This document shows positions 50,460 to 63,165 of a stretch of DNA of 64,000 bases, in pieces. Origin of the DNA: Erigeron canadensis (Eukaryota; Streptophyta; Magnoliopsida; Asterales; Asteraceae); NCBI RefSeq assembly GCF_010389155.1, contig NC_057764.1, positions 18,476,001 to 18,540,000 on the forward strand. Direction: 5' to 3'. Position 1 is the stretch's first letter. Every line of letters begins with the position of its first letter. The position numbers and the translations under genes are program-made. The notes under the pieces are model-generated. The model saw nothing but the letters and a program-made list of their open reading frames with translations, was not told the origin of the DNA and made no database searches.

Positions 50460-50743
50460 GTATTCTCCACAACTTACATCGTAAAACCTCTTTAAGTTAA
50501 TAAAATATTAAATTATCGATATAATAATATCTCGATAAATTGATAAAATATCTTGGTTCCGACATTATTAATTTATAGAGGTTTTACTGTAGTTTCTTAG
50601 TTCGCATGGTTTTTTGTTCTTCTCTACTGAATACTAATATTGGTAATCTTTACGTGGTCAAAAAGGTTTTAGTCAGTACATAACTACAAAGTTCACTAAA
50701 AAGAAATTAACTTATTATAATGAGCTGTTTATTTATCCACACA

Positions 50744-51082
50744 CCAGGCCTTGAGTATTACCTCAATGGGTGAAAGGTCATCTCCTCATTCAAGAGGTTT
50801 GTGTTCAAGCCTTGGGAAGTAGTATATAAGAAGTCCCTTTATGAGAGATTGAATTGAGTATATACTCAGGTTCAAGTCTGAGGGGACATGATTTACCCCT
50901 ATTAATTATCGTGCCTTTGAGCGGATTATTAAGGGATTTTCCCCTATCGGGTATTTAAAATACGCATTTCTTATTTAAGGGAGATCTTTAGCGCAAACCC
51001 AGTTAACACAACGTATGGTAAACCTCCCACTTTCGAATCACGACACAAAATTTCCAGCGAAATTCATCTTTAAAAAAAAAAG
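50744..51082 (+). mobile_element. tRNA-derived SINE, copy 2
   Basis: About 340 bp ending in an A run (51072-51081) and bounded by a perfect 11-bp duplication TTATCCACACA (50733-50743 and 51083-51093). Shares GGTTCAAGTCTGAG, GTTTACCCC/ATTTACCCC, TTGAGCGGATTATTAAGGG and the 3' end CCAGCGAAATTCATCTT with the other copies. The 5' tRNA-like part is more diverged here. Confidence 0.8.
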
Positions 51083-51189
51083 TTATCCACACAATAAAAT
51101 GTGAAAGATAAAAGGCTTCTAAGTCTTGTTTCTCATGAAGACTTTTACTCAATTTAAAACGAGGTGTAAATGAATCAACATTATTGGTG

Positions 51190-52330
51190 AATTATGTAAC
51201 ATCTCGAACTTTTTAATTAACAGTTGACTAGAGTTGTTAAGTCAACATTACGTGTCCGTTAGGTCTCTAGGATATTTAATGCTTATATGTGATTAATGTG
51301 TCATATGTGTGAAGCAATAATTCCTTAATGATTGATGTGCTAATGTGTTTAAGGTATATATATACCTTTAGAGGTGTTTAAAGTGTTTGATGTGTAGTAA
51401 GTATTTCCAACAGGTGATTTTAGCCTAAAATGAGCCATAAGGAAGTCTAGGGACTAATTTTGACATATGTGGTAACTCAAAAACGTGATTAGGGGTTACT
51501 AATCAGATCATTAGCCCAAAATCAGATTCATCCTTCTTCTTTGAGCCCTATAACCGCCCCCTCTGTCTCCATATTGATTTTATTGCAAAAATCTTCCAAA
51601 ACGTGTGATTTCGGGTGTGTTTGATCAAGCCTTTTGCATGTATTTTGTAATCTCTAGATATCTAAGGTATAATAACATTGATTTTATGTGCTTTCAATCA
51701 TATTATTCGTTTAATTACTGATCTAGGTCTTTAAATGGTCGATTGATGTCGAAAACGTGTTTTTAATCGATTCGGTGACCTAAAACGGTTGTTATTGTAT
51801 TGCAAATCAAGTGAATGTTAATAGATGTTTTCATGGCATCATTAGAGTGTTATAATGATGAATTATAAAGGTTAAAAGTCGTTCATAAGGTTTGGGGCCG
51901 ATTGGGTGGCGTTTGGTTATGATTCGGGTCGATTTGGTGCGAAAAGGTGATCTGCGATCTAATCTTGTCGAGGGGGAAAAAGGCCCTTGTCGAGATCAAA
52001 AGTCAGTAAGGTCGGAGGGCTGGATGATCTTGTCGAGATCAAAATTACCTTGTCGAGATCACTCTATAGTCTCGGAAAGTATCAATTTTGAAATGCGTAT
52101 AACTTTCAAACTGTAACTCCGTTTTTGACAAATACTTTAGAAGATGATTTAAAAGATGATTCTAATGTCAAATCACCTGAAAGGTTGAGTTAGTGAGTGA
52201 AGGTCGAGTTTTGTCGAGTTTTGTGAGCTCTAAAGTATTACTTGAACCTCCGATGTATCAAGCCTTGTTATGAGTTGTGTTTATAGGTATCTAAACTTGA
52301 GTCATGACCATAAGTAAGTGGGTACTCGTT
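51190..52330. other. Possible truncated LTR-like sequence
   Basis: Begins TGTAACATCTCGAACTTTTT, an LTR-like start resembling the solo LTRs, and contains TTGTCGAGATCAAAA repeats near 51970-52060. No matching 3' end or target duplication found, so this is only a suggestion. Confidence 0.3.
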
Positions 52331-55300
52331 TATAAAAGAGCAGAGCTCAGAAACCTCAAAATATAACATTGCTTTGACTAATCCAGACACAAACACATTA
52401 TTCAAAATTTCAAATAACATCTAAACATCTAATGGAAAGAAAAAAAGGCTTAGTTATATAATTTACAATTGAGTTGAAAGTTCATTTTTATAGAACTGTC
52501 AAAAGAACCATACAAAATTTTGGTAAGTCTCAGATATGCGCCTGATTCAAAATGTCGCCACATCAATTTTCTCAATAGATGATGATTTATTTTGTGCCGA
52601 CTTAGCTAATGAATTGATATACAGGATAATCGTCTTTCAGAAGATATCACAAGCGTTTGTTTTGGCACCTTTAGAATGAAAAGCAAAGTGTTGGTCTTTA
52701 TAAAAGACACAAACAAAGGCCGACACAAACTGAAACAGAATTTGATGCCTTCTGGTTTATATATGTCAATATCTATCAAATAACAAAGATTCAAACTTAC
52801 ACCGATCCAATAAAATAGAATGATATAGGCTCTTAACATAAAGATAAAACTAAATATTACTTATAACGTTTTTCATATAGTTTCTTTAAAAATATTTTTT
52901 CTTTTTTAATGATAATTCTTCATTTCAAGTTGAGGGTGCACCAAACCGCATGTATGATGTAAACTCCTGCTAAGGGGCTTCGTCTGTGGAGAGATGGTTG
53001 AGGTTTAAGGGTTTGTTGGCGATTCCCCAAAGGTAGGACAATGTCTCTTTACGCCAAAAGATTTATTAGGGTTTAATGGGTGTGTGTTCGGCTGATTGGT
53101 GATCATGATGAATGAATGAGGGTTACCTCTCTTTATATAAAAGGGAGTAACTTGGGGAGGGTTTTGGCAAATCTAGGGTATATTTATCCGTTTTCCTTGT
53201 CATATCTATCCCTTTATAATTGGGATATGTTTTGCTATCATTTAGAAAATGATTTAGGTTTATCCCTAACCATTTAATAATTATTAACACCACCGGACAT
53301 AAGCCCTTTGTGCAAGTGCTTCGTGAAGAGTGTCCTTCGTAAAATGGTACGAAGAGTACACTATCACAAATAGTTATTTTCAAATTAGTAATTAAACGTC
53401 ATTATAAGTATTTGAACTCATACCTCATATGTTTGTTTATTTAAAAACAAATAATATATATCTATATTCTCCTTACATTGATTTGTGATCTTCTGAAGAT
53501 ATTTTCCCGTAGGCAATGGAAAAAAATAAAGTAACACTTAATACCGTGTTTTACTTGTTTTGTATCTTAATATTGTTTCTGACGGTACATAGGAGATGTT
53601 GAAATATAGATAATTTTACTTCTATTTAAAATTTTATTAAAGATTAAAAAAAAAAACTTCTAGCGTAATTTTCCGGGGATAAGTGATGAAAAAGAAGATG
53701 CCACCAACCTCCAATTCACCACCCCTTTGCTTACCTCTCAACCTTTCCGAATTTAAAATTTGAAAATACCCACAATCACATTCATAACAATATCAAAATT
53801 ATCCTACTAAAAATGCCCTGAATAAATTTGATTACAATATTAGTTACAATACTCTTTTTACATCTACTATTTTTACATATAAATTTATTTTCAAAAGAAA
53901 AATGATTGATATGTTTAAAACATATGCTTAAAAATATGCCTAATGGATTAGATGTTTGACATATGTATCATGTGTTTTTACTCTCTAAATTATTACCACT
54001 CATCATGTAATGTGTCATGATCTTATCCTTAGGCATATTTTTAGACATACCAATTAAGCCTAACAACCTCTAAGTTTGTTGTCTCTTAGACTACTGCTAA
54101 TTTCAACCTTTCAATATTAACTAGTCTATATATAACACCAAAAAAATTGGACCAAATTCAATAATTATAGAGTTCATACATTCTTTGTTGGAAGCTTTTG
54201 GACAATTTGGTTTACAAATGAGATTGAATTGTGTAAGTGTGAAGAATAAGAATCGGGTAATGCATGTGCTAGTGGGGATGGTCTGGACCGGTTGGTGGAG
54301 TGACTAGTGAGTGTGGTGGCCTGGTGGGGATGCCGTTTGCCATATGACCACCATTTGCATTGTTCATGTGCGTTTCATATCTCGTGTTGATCCAACTTTG
54401 TGATAGCAAAAGGTGTCTTTCCATTTGTGGGTTTCATTGACATAGACCACTCACTCAATCCCCTACTTCTCTTAACAACTAAAACATTTTTGTCACAAAT
54501 ATTGGACTAGACTATAAATTAGTTCTTCTCATTTTTTTATATATACATAAACAATAGATTTTAATTTAAAAACCTCACAATAAAATAAAAGATAATCTAC
54601 TTTAAAAAATCTCAGTCCCGTTTAACAACAAGCAGGGTGTGGTAAGTTCCAAACATTGTCATGTCGTAGAAAAACCTGTAATTCCCCTTGGCATCCACAT
54701 TAATTTTCTTATGCCCATCACTCACTCAGTGTCACCACCGTCACTAATCAACCTTACGTGTGACCATCACGTCGTTTATGGTATGGAACTATGGATCACC
54801 TAAGTATCACATATGTGCCCTCACGTGCCACAAACTCGATGTATTAAGAGTTTGTTATTCCATCACATGCCCTTATATTACGCAATCGGATAGAAATCAC
54901 TTAAAGTTGTATCAACTTCATATGTGAAGTTGGACAATCCTTAACCACTGGATTAAAATCAACGTTTAAGATTCAAAATCAAATTTGAATTATGACCTTT
55001 GATTTTATTTCAATGGTTAAGATCTATCCTTCCAAATTTACCAATAAAGTTGATATAACTTTATAAGATCTTTATCCTACGCAATTAGCCTCAAGGTTAC
55101 TACTAATATGCAAAAATTTACCCGTGAAAAATGATAATTACTCTTAACCAAATAGCCTAATAATCTTCCTAATATATTAAGAAGGTGACATGTGGTATCC
55201 ACTAATTTTCTTTTCTAATCATGCCCCCTGATTTTTCCACATGTCATCATCTCATAGTTAGAAGGATTATTAGGCTATTTGGTTAAGAGGATTAATCATT

Positions 55301-55680
55301 TTCCTTACCGGTTGACACTTTTTTACTATAAAGGAAGGGTTTTTTTTATCAAATATTTTATACGTTTATAGTCAGCAAAATTTTTTTCTTTATATAAAAA
55401 GATTTGAACAACAAAAGCTACTTTGGGCCATCCGATACCAGAAATTAACTTAACCAGCACATGATGTGTTAGGACTTGGAGGAAGCTATATGACCCCATC
55501 AAAAGGCCAATACATCCATTTGTAGGAGACTAAGCCCCACAAAACAAAAGCAAAGAAGGTTTTAGACAACAAATATTAAAGTAACGATGTAGGTGCTTTG
55601 AATTTAGTTTATTTGGTATTTTCGTTTCATTTAATAATCTTATCTTATGTAATTAATTAATAAGAATACTATTATATATA
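52331..55680. other. Intergenic; possible solo LTR and one MITE
   Basis: No gene supported. At about 52930-53300 the minus strand carries a TATA-like TTTATATAAAGAGAGG followed by a leader-like stretch, which could be an LTR on the minus strand; I could not fix its ends. A MITE lies at 55130-55303. Confidence 0.35.
55130..55303. mobile_element. MITE with ~65-bp inverted arms
   Basis: Left arm CTTAACCAAATAGCCTAATA and right arm TATTAGGCTATTTGGTTAAG are exact complements over this core, with further matches (GGTGACATGTGG / CCACATGTCATC). Length about 170 bp. Similar to the element in NDB2 intron 1. Confidence 0.8.
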
Positions 55681-55939
55681 CTCCCTCCTCTCCGTCCCAT
55701 ATTAAATATCCAATTTTGACTTGTCAAGTCTTCTGCTTGCAACTTTGATTATAAATATCTTTTTTTGTGTTATATAATAGTTGACGAAAATTATATCAAT
55801 GAAAAGTACATTGAAAACTCAATCCGTCCATATAATTTATATGAAGTGTTATATAATATAGACAAATAGTTTTACGATCAAAATTTAAAGGAGAAGACTT
55901 GATAAGTCAAAATTGGACATTTAATATGGAACGAGGGAG
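55681..55939. mobile_element. Stowaway MITE
   Basis: 259 bp, ends CTCCCTCCTCTCCGTCCCAT and (inverted) ATGGAACGAGGGAG, flanked by TA. This is the classical Stowaway terminal sequence and target site. Confidence 0.9.
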
Positions 55940-55941
55940 TA

Positions 55942-58889
55942 TATAGATAAAATGGAACCATCAAATAATAAAGTAAAGTTAACTAACATGCAACCAGAAA
56001 TATCAATTGGAGTTTGTATTAGTAAATACGTTTGGCGATGACCCTGATCGAGTCGGACAAAAGAATATAAAATATGTGGTATGTATCATTCTCTCTACCA
56101 AAAGAATATAAAATATGTAGCATGTATAAAGGGATTTGTTAAATAATGCTCTTAGAACACTAATTATGCATTTAATAAAGTCTGATTTTCTAAAAATTAA
56201 AGATATGCATTTATGATTCATATAGATATGGTAATTATTGAATTGAATTAGTTAATGAGTATTAAATATAATTTTTGATAATTCAAGAAATTCAGACTTC
56301 ATTAAATGAACCATTTGTTCCGGGATCATTCTCTCTTCCCTCATGTGAAGGTACGACTGTCACATTTTTCATATTTTGTTTTGACAAGAGTAATTGTTGA
56401 ATCTTGTTTATAGTTCATTTATTAAAAAAAATACCTTTATTTATAACTAATCAAACATACATGAGCATCTATGGGAATTTGCAACATGTGTTGTGAGAGC
56501 CTCAAAAGTTTATAATATACATAAGTCGTTTTCGAATGCTGTTTATTACATATAGAGTCTTATGAATTAGTCCCATGCTTTAGTGCCTTAAACTGGCAAT
56601 ATAAAGTTCCCATAATATAAGTGAAAGTTTTGAAAAGGTAGAGTATAGTTTAATAATATTTTCCAATTAGTAATTAGTAATTTCTCTAATATATAGTCAT
56701 GGTAACAACTTGCTGCACACAGGATAGAACTTAGAAGAAATAGAATGAATATATATGTATGTCGCCTACAGTGAAAGTTAGTAACGACTACATAACTCTA
56801 ATCATGGTTTTAAGTCAATTCTGATATTACCTTATCACTTTCTGATTGGGATGTCACATATGATGTATGTAAAGCAAAAGATAGAATTGAAAAGTAGGGG
56901 ACCTTTTATGTTACAATTAAATATCTTTATCTTGTTAATCATAAAACTTTTTGTTGAATCAAGTCATAATCATTCATAACTTAATGGAAAACCAGCTATA
57001 ATTCTTCAATGGACGTATATATATATACCTTTTTTCATATTCTTTATGTTTATATCATTGAACTCGAATACTTTAAAAATTAACAACACAACTTGAATGA
57101 ATTAACGTCGATTTTATCCTAGCTAGCAAGCATACAGAGATAATGTTGTTTATGTAACAATCATATATATCCTTTTATCGACATTCCTATACATATTGGG
57201 ACGTGTAGAGCATCATATGAAAAAGGAGAGGCATTGCAATGTCTTGATTCTTGAAAATGAAAAAGAATTTTGAAGTGATATAAAGTAAATATAATTGAAA
57301 AGGGATGGGTAGATAGCTTTAAAATTAAGCTTTCATTTGGGATACTTTTTGGTACATTGAGACATTTCGTAGCCTAAGGAGATTTCACACTCATATGGGC
57401 CAATGAAGAAACATGCATCTAATAAATTAACAAGATTTTAATCGATCATTAATTAAGCACACAATCAAATGATAATGAATTAATGATGGTAATGGCTAGA
57501 GATAAACAAAAAAATACCGAATCCTAGAGATAAACAAAAAAAAATACCGAATCCCAATTTCAGTATCGAAAAGTGGTACCAAATCCTAGCTATTAGGAAG
57601 GTATTGCGAAATTCCGTAGTTTTCGGGAATTTCCGATCCTGTACTGAGATCGTTTTTAACTGGGACCCGGATCAGTACCACATTTCGGTCATTTTCGCTT
57701 TCAGGACTGATAACGTCGATACGGGAAAGCTACAGGAGGGTAATATGTCTAGGTTACAAATGCATTATATATAGGTGCAGATGCATGATAATTAATATGA
57801 GCCTTAGTCATTTTACTCTTGGACATGCGATTAGATATGTAAAATGAGGGTATGGCATGGTATTTTAAATGTAGCTCGATCGAGAGCTACACTCGATCGT
57901 CCAACATATATAGTGCTTTTTTTCCAGCAATTTCCAACGTAATTAGCAACGATCGAATATCATAAGGACTGTTCTATCTCGATTCGGTGTAATGGTAATA
58001 TTGGGTTGGGCGGAAGCCAGTGAGCTAATTAAACAGCCTAATTTTTATTTTATTATTATTTTTTTTTTTTTTTTCTTTTGAACGGTAGCCTACTTTTCTC
58101 TTAATCGGAATATGTTTTTGGCAATGAAGATAATACAGCAATATTGTCAAGTGATTTTTTTTTTAACAAGAAGTTAGTGGTTAGTATTCGAGACAACATG
58201 GTGAAATTTTGATAACATGGATTCGTTCACGGTTAAAGAAATTCGTGTGCACATTGAGTCATTGAAGATGCTATTCCCTTCAGTCGAAACTTTATATATT
58301 ACTTCCTGGAAATGATTAATTTGCGTCAAGAAAGTTAATATTCATGTTATGGGGATTGTTACTTGATCGACTTTTAGTCTTCAATTTTTTTTTTTTTCAA
58401 CTGTGTGTTTATATAAGTTAGTGTACGTTGCTTTAGTTGTTATTTGAAGTTGTCTTTCCCCTAGTAATAATATGATTTTCCTTGGTTTAAATATCTACTT
58501 TAACCGAATAACTTTCTTTAGTTTGTATTAATAAAAAATAGTCGCGGTCTGTTTTATATATTTCGGTACCCGTCACCTCTTATTAAATTTATATGTATAC
58601 CAAAACATTACTTACTGACAGAGTATCAACACGGGAGTTTGAAACATGCAAAAGAACTCCTAAAAGTGACATGCCACTTTAAGAAGAAACCAAATCTAGA
58701 CAAATCTTAAAAAACTAGATACAAGCATATGATAAAATAGCATCTAATTAATCGATGATCACCGATCTTGGAAGATTCCATGCGACCCGCATCTTATCAA
58801 CTCGAGCATTTTGTTTGAACTTTATGGTCAATAACTTCAGTCTAACAATGTTAATAATCACTTCTACCGGTTGTTGAAATAACCTCTTA
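55942..58889. other. Intergenic, AT-rich
   Basis: No gene supported. Small repeats: AAAGAATATAAAATATGT doubled near 56061 and 56100; CCTAGAGATAAACAAAAAAA doubled near 57500-57550, next to a GATCC/CGGTAC-rich block (57550-57730) that may be a decayed MITE. Confidence 0.4.
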
Positions 58890-59161
58890 GGTCGCGTTTA
58901 TTTCACAAAATTTGATGGAATCTGATGAAATTGAAATTGAATTCTATTTCATAGTGTGTTTGTTTGTCCAAACAAGGAGGAATCTCATTTTGTAGGAATG
59001 TAAAGATTCCATCATTTGATGGAATCTCCATCCCTTGGGGATGGATTCCTTCCGTCACTTGAATTCTCAAAAAACATTCCGTCAAATTCCATTCCTTCAG
59101 ATTTTAATTCCTTCGAAATATTTCATTCCTTCCAAAAATATTATGTGAACCAAACGCGCCC
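58890..59161. mobile_element. Tourist-like (PIF/Harbinger) MITE
   Basis: 272 bp. Ends GGTCGCGTTTATTTCACA and (inverted) GGGCGCGTTTGGTTCACA, with the 3-bp duplication TTA on both sides (58887-58889 and 59162-59164), typical of PIF/Harbinger. Internal ATTCCATC/GATGGAAT palindromes. Confidence 0.88.
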
Positions 59162-59639
59162 TTACTCTTTGTCTTTAATAATCTTGTGTTTCGTTCCTGT
59201 CATATGAAATCAGGGGTAGCGGCCAAGCTTAGCTTGGTGACATATTGTTCAACCGATCTCTTCTTTGCTGTAGGAATAATACTAGAAACAATATCCTTTC
59301 AAACCGTAGTGGAGATGTGAATATCAGCCCTCGAACAAATGCTTGCCCAAACGTGTGATGAGTAAGCACATTGCAAAAAGAGATAATCATGAAAATCAGC
59401 CTGCAACTTACAAGATGTGGTTACCAAAAGACCTGTGAAACCAGAAATACTCGTAACATCCTAAGATCAAAACATGTCTTGAGTTTTGAGTTTTTGCTTC
59501 AAAATAGTCGTATCTATTTCAATTATATATAAGTTTATTATTCCTATTAAATTGAATTTTTTAGATTGTTAATTGAGATTTGACGTTGATTCCAATTTTT
59601 TAAAATTATTCATAAAAATATCTTTGTGATTTTAGTCTT

Positions 59640-60125
59640 AGTTGTCGACTCGTAACTTTTGACTCGACTCGAAAACCTGAATTTTTGACTCGTGACTCGG
59701 AACGTGAGTCGACTCATAAGACTCAGGACATTTTTAAGTACTACATAATATAGTTAAGTTATATATATGTAACGTCTGTAGAATTATATTAAATTCGTTA
59801 TCTTAATAAGTTTACCAAGATATTACTTATTCAATAGTTTTTGAGTTATAAACTTACAATTTATCTCCAAATTTGTAATAAAATATCCAAAACTACATAG
59901 ATAACACCCAAAATAATGTAACAAATTAAGTATAATATATAATATATAACCATAGTATCAAATTAAAATAATTATAAGTTTGCGACTCGTGATTCGGTCC
60001 AAGTTTACATAACAATTCGTAAGAGTCTGGACAAAAACGAGTCACCTAACGAGTTGACTTGTTTTCGGTGTAAATTGACTCGACTCGTAAGAGTCAACTC
60101 GTGACTCGTAAGAGTTTAACAGCTA
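59640..60125. mobile_element. Repeat element rich in GACTCG motifs
   Basis: Both ends are dense in GACTCG/CGAGTC (left 59645-59730, right 59985-60118) around an AT-rich core. The right end GGTGTAAATTGACTCGACTC matches a fragment in NDB2 intron 1 near 32412. Probably a non-autonomous DNA transposon; ends and target duplication are not resolved. Confidence 0.5.
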
Positions 60126-60651
60126 TACTCTTATGTGTTAGGCCATTTTAGCTTATTTGCTATCGATCATATCATTGTTATCAAAGTACTGTGTATTATT
60201 TTGTAAACAGAAATTATTAAATATTATGTTTCGATCAACTAACAGTTTAAGGTAAAAAAAAAAAAAAACTTGTGAAGTTGTTACTTGTTATAATGCGGAT
60301 TCACAAACACATGGTTGGGCCAAGTTCCCACAAATATATACAGTTGGGCCAAATATCCACAAATACATTGTTGAGCCAAATTTCAGCTAGTCCATTAATT
60401 GTAGTTAAATTCTGCTTTTCTCAAAACGTTCTTTGATTAGTTTAAGTTGAGATTTCACGATTTGATCAATACAATCAAGAAATTTATGTAAACTTTTTTT
60501 TTTTCAGAATCTTTTTTATTACAATAACTTTTTCTCTATCACAAAAATGTGACATGACCTATCTTTTGGAATTTGAACTTGAATCTTTAATTAATCCATA
60601 AATACAAACACTTCGATGAGTTTGAAGTAATTTTCAATAACAACATCTATC

Positions 60652-60839
60652 TTTATATAAGGCGATAATATATCAATTTCTTACAACTATATATCATCGA
60701 TAGATAGCTATCGTTGGAGACTTAGGAGCATCATAATGGTCCAAGTAAAATTCCCACTACATGTCCAACACGATAATTACGCAAATAACCATATAGATAC
60801 CAAGAACACTACTCACTTCAAGTCGTCTATATATAGAGA
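60652..60839 (+). promoter_or_regulatory. TATA-like boxes before the MLP gene
   Basis: TTTATATAA at 60652-60660 and TCTATATATAGAG at 60827-60839. The second, 38 bases before the ATG at 60877, would give a very short leader; if it is used, the longer open frame starting at 60736 would not be transcribed. Confidence 0.4.
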
Positions 60840-60876
60840 GGCCTTGGTTGGTTTAGGTACCAAAACAGAAAAACAG

Positions 60877-62155
60877 ATGACTATAACAGGAACACTAGTT
60901 CAGGAAGTTGATATTAAATGTCATGGCAACTTGCTCCATGATATTTACAAGCACAAACTACACGAGACCGCAATCATATCCCCTGATAAGGTTCGACGTT
61001 GTGATTTAGTTACCGGCGAATGGGGTGCTCCTGGATCTGTCATTTCTTGGGACTACATCTATGGTAAACTATATTTTAAATTGTGATGATTGTTTGATTG
61101 AAGTTATGTAGGGATATTAACTTATTAAGTTTAGTTTGGGATGTATATAAGGTTACCATTAGATTTTTACCACAGCATCTGCGATATATACCTATATTCC
61201 GAAATTCTGGTATGTAGTACTAGCTCGCTATTCAAGAAAAATATATAGAAAATGAAAGAAATTGTTAAATTATATTATGTAAAACTGACCGTTCTATAAA
61301 TTTAACATATAATCAATGATGAGTTGATGTAGTGATGTACAGTTTCTTTGGTGACTTAATTATAGGTCCCAAGTTGGAAGCACCATTCAGCCAACTTTGA
61401 GATATAGGTAGTTCTACTAAGAGAGTTTGACTCGGGTATACCTAGGTTCAAGTCTGAGTGGACAAGGTTTACCTCTATCAATTGTCGTGCTTTCGGGCGG
61501 ATTAATAAGGGGTTTTCCTCCATTGGGTAATTGAAATACATATATCTACTTCGAAGGAGCTCTCTAACATGGATCCGGTTAAAACAACGTATGCTAGTCA
61601 TCTCGTTGTCGAATCGCGACATAAAATTTCAAGCGAAATTCACCCTTAAAAAAACAAACAAATTCAACATATAACCATAAGTTTTACAGGATGTCATCTA
61701 TAAAGGCCATATTTACTATATAAAAAAAAACGCCTAAAATGACTCCAAAGCACCTAGCTCCACAAAAACAAAAGAAAGACTCAATCACTCTAATGGACAC
61801 GAATTCATCTATTGCTCAACGGCTTGATAATAGTGACTTATGAAGAAGTACATGACTGCTAATTAACTACTGTTTTTCTGTAGATGGAAAAGTGAATACT
61901 GTAAAAGAGGTCATTGAAGCAGTTGATGATGACAACCACAAAATTGTGTTCAAGGTGATTGAAGGAGAGCTTTTGAAGGTGTATAATGCCTTCATTCTGA
62001 CTATTCATATCAAAAACAGGGGCCAGAAACAGTTTGTTACCTGGACTCTCGATTTCGAGAAGTTGAATTCAAGCATACCTGATCCAAGTCCGTATCTGGA
62101 CTTGGTTTGTGCTTTCACCAAAGATATAGATGCTTACATTCTTAAGTTGGCATGA
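60877..62155 (+). CDS. Major latex protein (MLP)-like, Bet v 1 superfamily, 2 exons
   Basis: MLPs are small soluble proteins with the Bet v 1 fold, a cavity for hydrophobic ligands, linked in other plants to stress and defence; the ligand is unknown here. Exons 60877-61063 and 61884-62155 join at GT..AG within an Asp codon and give 152 aa, the normal length. Signatures in order: LVQEVDIKCHGNLLHDIY, CDLVTGEWGAPGSVISWDY, DGKVNTVKEVIEAVD, KIVFKVIEGELLKVYNAF, WTLDFEKL, AFTKDIDAYILKLA. I chose the ATG at 60877 because it matches the family start; the frame is open upstream to an ATG at 60736, which would add 47 residues unlike the family. A SINE lies in the intron, and the 3' end is tandemly duplicated downstream. 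Confidence 0.93.
61313..61659 (+). mobile_element. tRNA-derived SINE, copy 3, inside the MLP intron
   Basis: Full-length copy in sense orientation within the 820-bp MLP intron, ending in an A-rich tail. Flanked by AAATTTAACATATAA (61298-61312) and AAATTCAACATATAA (61660-61674), a 15-bp duplication with one mismatch. Starts TCAATGATGAGTTGATGTAG, matching the 5' end of copy 1. Confidence 0.85.
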
Positions 62156-62238
62156 TTATATGATAGAAGAAAGGAATGTGATCTAGTGATTGTATACAAT
62201 AAAATTAAAGGTGCCTAGCTATGATATGAATATTGGCT

Positions 62239-62362
62239 GCTTTCACCAAAGATATAGATACTTACATCCTTAAGTTGGCATGATTATATGATAAAAGAAA
62301 GGAAATGTGATCTAGTGATTGTATACAATAAAAAGCTGCCTATGCTAATGATATTGGCTGCT
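62239..62362 (+). repeat. Tandem duplicate of the MLP gene 3' end
   Basis: The segment 62111-62238 (last 14 or so codons, stop and 3' UTR) is repeated directly at 62239-62362, beginning GCTTTCACCAAAGATATAGA, with a few substitutions and small gaps. It repeats the stop codon and the likely polyadenylation region (TACAATAAAA), so the gene has two candidate 3' ends. Confidence 0.9.
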
Positions 62363-62739
62363 CCTTGATTAAACTGTATATTCCTATTATTAATTTGCAT
62401 CATGTCATTGTTGTAATAGTTCTAATATGGGACTTTCTAAATGCTAAATTCAGTCTATAACTTGATATCATACTCTTTCCTTATTGAAAAGTTTGAAATT
62501 TTTGTAAAGTAGGCATCTTAGATATCCCGATAGTGAACTCTAATTAATTTTGCTACACACCTCATCAATTTTAAAACTGATTATTCTCCAATGAATGTAA
62601 GTAGGAATATTCCTAGAGGTTAACTTTAAGAAAATAGCCATTCTAGTCCTTCATTTTAAGTGAAATAGAGAACTAAGATATTAAGAGGTGTAGTTCGTAG
62701 GCTACATCTAAGAGTAGTTAATATATTCTCATATATATA

Positions 62740-62950
62740 CAGGTTGAGTATTATAAAACAAGTATTAAAGTTAAAAAAATAGGACAAGATCTTAACTCTT
62801 AGATCATGGTTAAATTGATGCACGAAGATCCACGAAGCAATTGATGCACGATGATATTAATGATGCACGGTGATTTTCAGTGAATAGAAACCTATTATTA
62901 TACTTATTTATTTTATTTTACCTAAAACTTATATATGTATCATAAGTATT
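62740..62950. mobile_element. MITE-like repeat related to 5040-5300
   Basis: ATAAAACAAGTATTAAAG, AAGATCTTAACTCTTAG and TGCACGGTGATTTTCA are shared with the element in the auxin receptor intron. Ends are approximate. The rest of 62367-63165 shows nothing else recognisable. Confidence 0.5.
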
Positions 62951-63165
62951 AATAAAATATCATAAAGTAATGGATATAATCGATATAAATGATGCTAATT
63001 ACTTACTATATTAACGTATAGTACAATTATAAAGTGCATAATTTGCATCTTATAAATCAAACTCATAATAATATTGCGTACAAGGTAACTTAGTCAATCC
63101 ATTATTGGCAAATGTCTTACAAACGAAATCGAAATAATAAAAAATAATGGATGGTTTAATTACGA

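Larger units (their letters stand above)
46830..50590 (-). mobile_element. Decayed pogo/Tigger-like (Emigrant-type) transposon, split by a solo LTR
   Basis: The right end, on the minus strand, reads CAGTAAAACCTCTATAAATT next to TA (about 50590), which I recall as the Emigrant/pogo-type terminal sequence; the left end has AACCTCTATAAATTGATA near 46845. Minus-strand frame 47001-47375 ends in a stretch (NKLNIDLKFKEKKTSGF) like the C-terminus of plant jerky-type transposases. Heavily mutated, not functional. Confidence 0.55.

Noticed and set aside
52930..53300. Solo LTR on the minus strand
   Set aside because: A TATA-like box and leader are visible, but no TG..CA ends or target duplication could be located.
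60736..60876. 47-residue N-terminal extension of the MLP
   Set aside because: Unlike the family, and a TATA-like box lies within it at 60827-60839; the start at 60877 gives the standard length.
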